DNA from: JBBTCJ01 sp038043285
Lineage (GTDB): Bacteria > Planctomycetota > Phycisphaerae > UBA1845
Reading direction: 5' to 3'
DNA: 64,000 nt
NCBI GenBank assembly: GCA_038043285.1
Contig: JBBTCJ010000041.1
Coordinates: 38,222 to 102,221 of the forward strand
The translations under genes were made by a program, and so were the position numbers. The notes beneath the pieces are model-generated. The model had not been told where the DNA came from. It saw nothing but the letters and a program-made list of their open reading frames with translations, and ran no database searches. This document shows, piece after piece, positions 1-7,622 of this stretch (within the stretch, counting starts at the first letter, position 1; each line of letters begins with the position of its first letter).

Positions 1-2796
1 CTCCTGTGACGCGGCGTCAAAGCGCGTGACGTTGAAGCCCCAGATCGTCCCCCGCGTGGCGGCCCCCTCAAACGCGGACAATGGGATGCGTACCTCCGCG
101 GTCCAGCGGTCAGACCCGGACTGCGTGGCCACCTCGATGTCCACGGCCCACGGGGTGTGCGTCCCGGAGCGTGGCACGATTCCCACCCCCCGCTCAGCGA
201 GGTCGGCCCCGCTTCGCTTGATGACCACGTGGTAAAGCTCGTCCGGATCGTCCGTTCCGAGATTGGACGGATCAACCAGAAGCTCAACGAGTTCCTCGCC
301 CACCGGAATCATGTTTTCGTAGCGGACGGTCTTGCGGGTTGCCGCACGATCTTGGTCGCCGGCTTCGGTCTGACAGTTGACGCCGACGTACAGGTGCCGA
401 TCGTCGCGCAGGAGGAACGCCCACGTGGCGTGCCGCGGCGTCCGTGAATCCGCCGACGTCGCGACCTCCACCGATGGTGCAATCGAGAGGAATTTCTCCG
501 CTGCATTCGAACTCGCCGGCGGCCAGTCGGAGAGATCTCCGTCGATCGTCAAGTATCCTCCTTCACGCAGCGGCAGGGCAGAGATCATGGCGACCCGCGC
601 CTGGGTTCGGGCCGACCCCCCCGCTGCCGAGGACGACAGGGGGATGTCAATGGTTCCACCCGTCACGGCGTGCCGCAGATCGCTCCGCGCACGGAACAGA
701 ACCCGCCGGGTGGAATAGCCGTCCATGCCGTCGATCTCGATCCTCGCTGAGTCGGAACTCCATGCGCCGGGAAAGAGCGCGTCAACCGTACCGTCCAGAA
801 GCTCTGCCCGATGGTTTTCGACGGCCACCGAAAGCTCGATCTCGGTCATGCGCTTCGTAGGAATGCCTGTGGCGCGAACACGAGCGCCTTCGACGTGCAG
901 GCCGACGACAGGCGCCAAAGTCCGAAATCGGCGCCAGTCCGATTGCCGGGTCGACGCCGCGGCAAGACCGGCGCTCTCGCCATAGGCAGCCGCCGCAAGC
1001 TCCGCGGCCATGATCCGTCGGGCCAAGTCAAACGTCTTTGCCTCGTCGCTGCCCCGGATCCATTGGTCGCTCACGTCCCGTCGGCGACCGAACGTTCCCG
1101 GCGCGGCCCCGACGATGGCATCACGAACCGCCCATGCGATGCGCTCCAAACCGTGCTCGCGCAGCAAGCGAAGGAACGCCGCGTCCTGTAGACCCCGGCG
1201 CAGCTTCTTGAGTCGAACGGACGCCACCGGCTCCGACAGGCCGAACGCCTGACCAGGATATAGCAGCACCGACGGATCGTATCGTAAACACTCCTCCGGC
1301 GACGGCGTCCGACCGGCCGGCCAATGGTTTGCTTGGCCGAGGAAGATCGCCTCGACGCCCATCGACGCCGTCTGCCATCCGAGGAGCCGAGCCTGCCCAT
1401 TCCCGCCAAACACCGACGCCGTGCCGGTACTCGGGGGATCGGGTTCGAGCCACATGCGTCCCGGTTTGACGAGAGGAATGGATCCGAAGCGTCGGTCGAA
1501 CTGCTTCGCAGGTGCGATCTCGATGTTCATCGGACCGGGGTTGACGCCCGATCCTTCCGCCGGCGGATCTAGAGTCGTCCCCCTTTTGTCGCTCCGACGA
1601 AACAAAAGCGGGATCCCCGCTCGCGCCAGCGCGGCTGTAACGAGCGGCGAGACTTCCGCGCCAGCTGAAGGTTCCGCGGAGTTCGCCGCCTGGAGAATCG
1701 GATAATACGCCCGATCCGCCCAGCCGCGTTCGTGAAAGTGCCTGACCGACTCAACGGCGAACTGATGGGCGAACGACGATGAGAGGTCACCGGATGCAAG
1801 GCCAGTAGTTCCATGCTCGGCGGTCCGCCATGTGGGAAGCGGCCATGCCCGCGCCGGCCGCCGCTGAGTAGACCAGCGACCGCTGATACTGCGCTCGACG
1901 ATCGCATCGAATCTCGACCAGTCCACAAGCAGTCGGCCGTCAACATCAACTCCCATCACCGGTTGAAGCGCCGGCAACACCGCGGTCAACCGATGTTCCG
2001 ACAGCAAGCGCAGCGTCGATCCCAGGAGCGCCTCCAGCTCGGCGCTTCTCCGATCCTCCCACAACGGCTCAGGCGTCGCTTCCGAAGTTCGAGCGGCGGC
2101 ACCATGCGTGAACAGCGCCGCATGGTCCAACTCCGCCAGCGCAAACACGTCAGCCTCGTCCGGCAGGACGATTGGCCACACGGAAACGGCGAGGTCGATG
2201 CCGCCCAGCACTTTGCCATCGCCCAGAACCTCGATCCGCCCCGTGTAATCCCCGGCCGCCGTTCCCTTCGGAATGAGCAAATCGACCCAAAAATAATACG
2301 CCACCCCCGTCGCCAAACTCGCGGGCATCCCTGCCCCCAGCGAGCCGATCGGCACCAGCGCATCAAGCGGACGGAACTCCCGCTGGGAGGCCGGAATCGA
2401 CGCGATGTGCCAACCTGGCCACGGACCAACTTCGACGGGGTGCATGCGAAACAGCTGTAGCGCTTCAGGCGGGATCGTTCCGCTGGACGACACCAGCGGA
2501 GATACCTTAAGTCGGGGGCCGCGAACGATCCGTTCCCCCGGGCGCATGGCCAGCTCGAAGCTCAGCGTCTCCTGGATGGCGCCTTCAAGGAAAACCCGCC
2601 TCGGCAACGGGGCGAGGTGGTCGCGTGAGTCATCGCCTCCCCGATCGATCGTAATGGCTGAACCAGCCCAAACCTCTATTTCCGCAGGGACGCTTCGACA
2701 CCCCGCGACGATCACCACCCAGAGAAAACACCCCGACGCCTTGAGCGGAAACGAGGTGGCGCTCGAGCTACATCCTCTCCACGCAAGCCGGCACAT
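1..2796 (-). CDS. Partial DUF4091 (GH123-like) lipoprotein with CBM9-like C-terminal region; runs off left edge
   Basis: An open minus-strand frame of 932 codons with no stop before the window edge, so the C-terminus is missing. The ATG at 2796 is followed by a hydrophobic stretch and a VAGC lipobox at about residue 33, predicting an outer-surface lipoprotein. Residues ~70-230 resemble the N-terminal beta-domain of GH123/DUF4091 proteins. Around residue 507 there is LLYPGQAFGLSEPVAS followed by RLKKLRRGLQD, close to the DUF4091 signature. From ~745 on the sequence looks like a CBM9-type domain (RDDRHLYVGVN). Family knowledge suggests a glycan-directed role; the substrate cannot be inferred. 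A GGAGGTGAG lies about 40 nt upstream of the chosen ATG, so an earlier start is possible, but the lipobox favours this one. The next gene upstream is also on the minus strand. Confidence 0.8.
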   Translation of the reverse strand, partial: MCRLAWRGCSSSATSFPLKASGCFLWVVIVAGCRSVPAEIEVWAGSAITIDRGGDDSRDHLAPLPRRVFLEGAIQETLSFELAMRPGERIVRGPRLKVSPLVSSSGTIPPEALQLFRMHPVEVGPWPGWHIASIPASQREFRPLDALVPIGSLGAGMPASLATGVAYYFWVDLLIPKGTAAGDYTGRIEVLGDGKVLGGIDLAVSVWPIVLPDEADVFALAELDHAALFTHGAAARTSEATPEPLWEDRRSAELEALLGSTLRLLSEHRLTAVLPALQPVMGVDVDGRLLVDWSRFDAIVERSISGRWSTQRRPARAWPLPTWRTAEHGTTGLASGDLSSSFAHQFAVESVRHFHERGWADRAYYPILQAANSAEPSAGAEVSPLVTAALARAGIPLLFRRSDKRGTTLDPPAEGSGVNPGPMNIEIAPAKQFDRRFGSIPLVKPGRMWLEPDPPSTGTASVFGGNGQARLLGWQTASMGVEAIFLGQANHWPAGRTPSPEECLRYDPSVLLYPGQAFGLSEPVASVRLKKLRRGLQDAAFLRLLREHGLERIAWAVRDAIVGAAPGTFGRRRDVSDQWIRGSDEAKTFDLARRIMAAELAAAAYGESAGLAAASTRQSDWRRFRTLAPVVGLHVEGARVRATGIPTKRMTEIELSVAVENHRAELLDGTVDALFPGAWSSDSARIEIDGMDGYSTRRVLFRARSDLRHAVTGGTIDIPLSSSAAGGSARTQARVAMISALPLREGGYLTIDGDLSDWPPASSNAAEKFLSIAPSVEVATSADSRTPRHATWAFLLRDDRHLYVGVNCQTEAGDQDRAATRKTVRYENMIPVGEELVELLVDPSNLGTDDPDELYHVVIKRSGADLAERGVGIVPRSGTHTPWAVDIEVATQSGSDRWTAEVRIPLSAFEGAATRGTIWGFNVTRFDAASQE

Positions 2797-2950
2797 TCGT
2801 TGAAGCAACGAGAGGGACGGTGTTAAGAACGCCGGACAGAACTCACCTCCGAAAGCAAAAAGTTCCGGCCGTGCCTCGTGGCACCTCGCCATGTGTGGGG
2901 GAAGCGGGTTGCCTTGCTGGACGGGTCGGGTCACAAGTCAGGTTGGACCG

Positions 2951-3655
2951 TTAATGTGGTTCCGACGGTTCCACCGGCGCGCCGGCCGCCTCATCAGAGG
3001 TCGGATCGATTGCCGGCACTGCGGGCGGCAGGTAGATGACCTCGCTAAACGTCCGGTCCAGATTGCCAAGTCGGTCAAGGGCCATGCGTTGAAACGGCAG
3101 GCCATTAAGTCGCGAGTTGCCAATGACGGAATCCAGGTATTCCTTCGCCTTTTGTTTGCGGGCAAGGTCGTGATCGAGAGAAAAAGCGTTCTCCTCAATG
3201 GTCGCGAGTCCGAGCAGGGCCGACCCAATCGCAACGGCGTTGTCCGCGAAGCGACCGCGCAGTTGCTCAAACGCCTGCCGCGCCGTGTCGTTCAAGTCCC
3301 TGTCGGGAGGGAAGCTGACCTTTTGGGTCAATCGCAACGCATGTCGCCCTTGATCGAGCAAGGCCGAAAGCGCGAACGAGGAGTCCGATGTCTCGCCCGT
3401 CATCGCCGCGAGATCCTTTAGCGATTGGCGGCCTTTGTCTGGATCGTCAAAGTTCAATTGCGCACGGCGACGCCAAAGATCGTGATGTGCTGCCTCTCGC
3501 GAACGCACACCGAACGAGACCGCCGCGACCAACGCCACCAGCGCGATCAGGCCGGCGCCGAGCCGTCCGCTGTTCTCATTGATGTAGTCGCGCGCCCCCT
3601 CCAACGCGTGCAAAAGATCGTTTTCCCGCAACTCGTGTCGCCGTTCCGCCTTCAT
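2951..3655 (-). CDS. Single-pass membrane protein with TPR-like periplasmic region
   Basis: A 234-aa protein. The start at 3655 gives an N-terminus rich in charged residues (MKAERRHELREND) followed by a single hydrophobic segment (LGAGLIALVALVAAVSFGV), as in planctomycete homologues of the YfgM/TPR type. An in-frame ATG at 3706 would add 17 residues. The rest is helical, with patterns such as the ARQAFEQLRGRFADNAVA helix that look like degenerate TPR repeats. The C-terminus is Pro/Ala rich. A scaffolding role at the membrane is likely for the family, but no specific partner is visible. It ends about 150 bp from the DUF4091 lipoprotein on the same strand. Confidence 0.65.
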   Translation of the reverse strand: MKAERRHELRENDLLHALEGARDYINENSGRLGAGLIALVALVAAVSFGVRSREAAHHDLWRRRAQLNFDDPDKGRQSLKDLAAMTGETSDSSFALSALLDQGRHALRLTQKVSFPPDRDLNDTARQAFEQLRGRFADNAVAIGSALLGLATIEENAFSLDHDLARKQKAKEYLDSVIGNSRLNGLPFQRMALDRLGNLDRTFSEVIYLPPAVPAIDPTSDEAAGAPVEPSEPH

Positions 3656-3994
3656 CGCGTATTTGTCTCGCTCTTCTTGCGCGTCCGGCGCAACCGCGCC
3701 GTCCATCCGAACACCGAACCTGGGTTCCGGTTTTCGAACTCTCTACGTTAGGCTGTTCAGGTCCGAAGGTCAAACGACCCTCGCACGACGCCAAACCCTT
3801 TCGATTCTCGGCCTTCCCGTCGCCTGCTGACAATACGGCATCGGCGGGGGTGCCGCCAGTGGTGCCTCCGCGGACCGGACTTGCGACAATCGATGGGTCT
3901 GGACTCGACCGTTCATCGCCTTGACACCAGAGCGTCTCCCCGCGTCCAATACGCGACCCCGGCATTCGTGCGGGCACCCAGAGAGGAGGACGCC

Positions 3995-6925
3995 TTGAGT
4001 TCATCGTTCTGTGGAATCCGTGGTCCGCGGCGAGGCTGCTCGAGCGCTCGCGCGGCATTCGCGTTGGTCGTCTGGTTCACCGGATGCGCAAGCTCTCCCG
4101 GTGCACCGATAGAAACGGGCGCTCGGGTGCAGACCTCTTACACGACCCCGTACGCCGACGAGTCCACGTTGGATCCGAAGATTCCCAATCCGGAATCGGT
4201 CATCGAACATGCCGTCGGCGACGCCGCCGTGCGATACGACGCTTTGGTCCGCTACCTTCAAGCGCTGGACGTCGCCTCGCCGCTGGTCTCGATGACGCCG
4301 CACGGCACGACTCACGAAGGACGCACGCTCTATCATGTGACCATCACCAGCGAAGCGAACTTCAAGAAGCTGGACCAGATCAAGGCCGACAACGCCCGGC
4401 TTGCCGACCCGCGAACGCTATCTGACCCGGCTGAGGTCGAACGGATCGTCGACTCGCTGCCCGGCATCGCCTGGATGGCCTATTCGATCCACGGTGATGA
4501 GTTGTCCGGTTGCGATGCAGCGGTGCAGGTCGCCTACCAACTGGCGGCCGGAACCGACGAGACCACGCGCCGATTGCGCGATGAATTGGTCATCCACATT
4601 GATCCGCTGCAAAACCCCGATGGAAGAGAGCGCTACCTCAGTCAACTTCAACATCTGACCGGCAAGGTTCCCAACACCGACTACCAGGCCATGCAACACG
4701 GCGGTCTGTGGTCCGCGGGACGCGGCAACCACTATCTTTTCGATCTCAACCGTGATTGGCTCATGCAGGTCCACCCTGAAACGCAAGGTCGCGTGGCGGC
4801 AATCCTGGAGTGGCATCCGCATCTCCTGGTCGACGGACACGAGATGGGATCGCTGGACACCTACCTTTTCGACCCGCCGCGCGAGCCGATCAACGGGAAC
4901 CTCTCGGAGAACAACCTCAAGTGGCGTCGCCTGTTTTCCGGCGCGCAGGCCGAGGCCTTCGACAAGCATGGTTGGAGCTACTACACCCAGGAATGGTACG
5001 AGGAGTGGTACCCCGGTTACACCAACGCCCTGGCCAACCTCTTCGGAGCCGTGGGCATCCTGTACGAGCAGGCAGGCGTGAATGCCGCTGCGGTCAAACA
5101 GGCCTCCGGCCAAGTTTTGACCTACCGCGAGGCGGTTCATCACCAGCTCGTCAGCACGCTTGCCAACCTCGAAACACTTCGAGCCAACCGCAAGGCCGTC
5201 CTTCGCGATTTCTTCGACGACCGAAAATGGTCGGCAGCCCCGCACGCCACGGAACAGGAGGTTTTCCTGCTTCCTCCACATGAAGACCACGGCCGCGTGA
5301 CGAGGTTCAGCGACTTGCTCGCGCGGACGGGAATCGAATTCGGTTTCGCGACGACACCGTTCGCCGCCGAAAACGTCCGATCCCTATGGGGTGAACGATC
5401 GGAGCGTGTCGAACTTCCGGCGGGAACGATGATCGTCCGCGCCGCCCAGCCCAATCGACGCTGGCTTACCGCGATCCTCGAGTTCGATCCGCGCACCTCG
5501 GATGCCTTCCTCATTGAGGAGCGGAAAAGCCTGGAAAACCACCGTGGCACCCGAATCTATGACGTGACCGGTTGGAACGTAGCCATGTCGCTGGGACTTC
5601 CCGCGTATTGGGCCGCTGACGTTCCAGATGTCCCGACCCAAAGGCGGCGGGATGCGAGCAGCGCATCCATTCCGGACGCGAAGGCGACCTATGGCTACTT
5701 GATTGACGCCCGTGATTCCGCACTCTACCCAATGCTTGGCCGACTCCTGGAGCAGGACGCCAAGGTCCGCATCGCCCGCAAGCCGTTTCGAGCCAAAGGG
5801 CGCGACTATCGCCCGGGCGCGGTACTCGTGCGCAATCACGAGAATGCGCCGGGAATCCTCGCATCGCTTCTGCCAATCGCAAAAGAACTGAATTTAGAAG
5901 TAGTGGCCCTGGACACTGCATTGAGCCAGTCTGGACCCGACCTCGGCGGCAACGAGTTTGATCTGCTGAGCGTTCCGCGCGTGGCGATCGCATCCCAATG
6001 GCCCATCGACACGACCTCGTTTGGAGCCGTCTGGCACTTGCTCGACGCGCGCGTCGGTTTGCGGGCCTCCCCGGTCAACGTCCACTATCTGGGGGGCGTG
6101 GATTTGCGAACCTACAACGTCCTCGTGCTTCCGGATTGTTGGGGCGCTTCGACGCTTGCCGGTGTGTTGCCTGACGGCATCCGCACCCAGTTGCGCGAAT
6201 GGGTGGAGTCCGGCGGGACGCTCATCGCCCTCGGATCCGCGGCCGCGTTCGTCGCCGACAAGGACGTCAACCTCAGCGCCGTTCGCAACAAGCAGGACGT
6301 GTTGGATAAGCTGGACGTCTATACGGAGTCGCTTCAGCGCGAAAGCTCCGCCCGCGCCGTAAGCGTGGATCCGTCGCGCGTCTGGGCCGCGCCGTTGCCG
6401 ACGCCCGTCGGCGCCCCATCGCACGGGGCTGCCAAGGGGGACGGCGCCGCAGAATCCTCGGGAACTAAGCAGGTTCCGCCCGCGCCGACGCCGGAGCCGA
6501 CCGGCAAGCCCGGCGACGTCGAGAAACTGAAACGGGACGACGCCTGGCAGAGGCTCTTTAGCCCGCACGGCGTCTTCGTGGCTGCCGCGCTGGATCCAGA
6601 GCATTGGCTGACCTTTGGCCTCGATGACAAGCTGTCCGTGCTCATCGACGGATCCAACGCCTTCATGGCGAGTTTCCCCGTGGGCGTGCCGGCACGGCTG
6701 GTCAGTGAGGAGCAGTTGCGTCTTTCGGGTCTGATGTGGCCCGAGGCCAGGCAACGATGGGCGAACACCGCGTACGCGACCGTGGAACGTCGAGGCCGCG
6801 GACAGATCATCCTCTTTGCCAGTGACCCGGCTTTCCGCGGCTACCTCGACGGATCCACCCGGCTGCTGCTCAATGCGATCCTGTTTGGTCCCGGCATGGG
6901 GGCTTCGCAGCCGGTTCCGTGGTAG
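3995..6925 (+). CDS. M14-like zinc carboxypeptidase lipoprotein with C-terminal GATase-like domain
   Basis: A 976-aa protein. The TTG at 3995 is preferred because GAGAGGAGG sits just upstream and a lipoprotein signal ending FTGC follows; the frame itself is open further upstream, to about 3881. The M14 fold is indicated by SIHGDELSG, whose HxxE is His166/Glu169, by DLNRDW and by the later DGHEMGS. These match M14 zinc ligands and surrounding motifs, so a periplasmic metallocarboxypeptidase is likely. After ~residue 540 comes a region resembling a class I glutamine-amidotransferase-like fold (YNVLVLPDCWG, WVESGGTLIALGS), as in several large bacterial M14 proteins. A Pro/Ala linker at about residues 790-840 separates the final part. 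The substrate is not evident. Confidence 0.82.
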   Translation: MSSSFCGIRGPRRGCSSARAAFALVVWFTGCASSPGAPIETGARVQTSYTTPYADESTLDPKIPNPESVIEHAVGDAAVRYDALVRYLQALDVASPLVSMTPHGTTHEGRTLYHVTITSEANFKKLDQIKADNARLADPRTLSDPAEVERIVDSLPGIAWMAYSIHGDELSGCDAAVQVAYQLAAGTDETTRRLRDELVIHIDPLQNPDGRERYLSQLQHLTGKVPNTDYQAMQHGGLWSAGRGNHYLFDLNRDWLMQVHPETQGRVAAILEWHPHLLVDGHEMGSLDTYLFDPPREPINGNLSENNLKWRRLFSGAQAEAFDKHGWSYYTQEWYEEWYPGYTNALANLFGAVGILYEQAGVNAAAVKQASGQVLTYREAVHHQLVSTLANLETLRANRKAVLRDFFDDRKWSAAPHATEQEVFLLPPHEDHGRVTRFSDLLARTGIEFGFATTPFAAENVRSLWGERSERVELPAGTMIVRAAQPNRRWLTAILEFDPRTSDAFLIEERKSLENHRGTRIYDVTGWNVAMSLGLPAYWAADVPDVPTQRRRDASSASIPDAKATYGYLIDARDSALYPMLGRLLEQDAKVRIARKPFRAKGRDYRPGAVLVRNHENAPGILASLLPIAKELNLEVVALDTALSQSGPDLGGNEFDLLSVPRVAIASQWPIDTTSFGAVWHLLDARVGLRASPVNVHYLGGVDLRTYNVLVLPDCWGASTLAGVLPDGIRTQLREWVESGGTLIALGSAAAFVADKDVNLSAVRNKQDVLDKLDVYTESLQRESSARAVSVDPSRVWAAPLPTPVGAPSHGAAKGDGAAESSGTKQVPPAPTPEPTGKPGDVEKLKRDDAWQRLFSPHGVFVAAALDPEHWLTFGLDDKLSVLIDGSNAFMASFPVGVPARLVSEEQLRLSGLMWPEARQRWANTAYATVERRGRGQIILFASDPAFRGYLDGSTRLLLNAILFGPGMGASQPVPW

Positions 6926-6974
6926 GCCTGTTCCCGCAGCGTCAGTGCCGGGTATTTCCGGCGGAGCAGACTGC

Positions 6975-7595
6975 ATGATCTACGACATCAGCCCCCCCAT
7001 CGGCCCGTCGCTGAAGGTATGGCCGGGCGACACGCCGCCGACGCGCGAGGTACTTTGTGACTTGCGCAAGGGCGACGGCATCACGCTCTCCACGCTGCGC
7101 GCCACGGTGCATCTGGGCGCGCATGCCGACGCTCCGAGTCATTACGGCCTCGACGACGTGTCAATCGACGAGCGCCCCCTCGATCTGTACCTCGGTCCAT
7201 GCCAGGTTGTCCGGGTTCCGGCCAAACGGGGTGAGCGGATCGGGCCGGGGGATCTTCCCACTCGGATCCGCGCGGAGCGCGTGCTCTTCGCGACCGGAAC
7301 CTACCCGGATCCGACGCTCTTCAACAAGGACTTTGCCGCGTTTGCCCCAGAGCTGATTGACGCATTGCATGACCAGGGAGTTCGCCTGATCGGAATCGAC
7401 ACCCCCAGCGTTGACCTGTTCGATTCCAAGGATCTGCCGACTCATCGGCGGATTCTTGCGCACGACATGGCAATCCTGGAGGTGCTAGTCCTGGAGAGCG
7501 TGCCAGAAGGAGTCTACGAGTTGATTGCGTTGCCGCTGAGGCTCGTCGGGTTTGACGCCAGTCCGGTGCGCGCGATCCTACGTTCACTTCCGTGA
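6975..7595 (+). CDS. Cyclase-family (KynB-like) metal-dependent hydrolase
   Basis: A 206-aa protein of the cyclase/arylformamidase family. It opens with IYDISPPIGP, and the metal-binding signature is VHLGAHADAPSHYG, a version of the HxGTHxDxPxH motif with Ala replacing Thr. The near-C-terminal GIDTPSVD and LIALPLRL segments also fit. Kynurenine formamidase is the best-known member, but no other tryptophan-catabolism gene is nearby, so the substrate is uncertain. The ATG at 6975 gives the family N-terminus; longer in-frame starts overlap the preceding M14 gene. It lies about 50 bp downstream of that gene and may be cotranscribed with it. Confidence 0.85.
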   Translation: MIYDISPPIGPSLKVWPGDTPPTREVLCDLRKGDGITLSTLRATVHLGAHADAPSHYGLDDVSIDERPLDLYLGPCQVVRVPAKRGERIGPGDLPTRIRAERVLFATGTYPDPTLFNKDFAAFAPELIDALHDQGVRLIGIDTPSVDLFDSKDLPTHRRILAHDMAILEVLVLESVPEGVYELIALPLRLVGFDASPVRAILRSLP

Positions 7596-7622
7596 TCCAA
7601 CGGGCTCATGGGGGGCGATCCC

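Noticed and set aside
5894..6976. A 360-codon minus-strand frame over the M14 gene
   Set aside because: Antisense shadow of a well-supported plus-strand gene.
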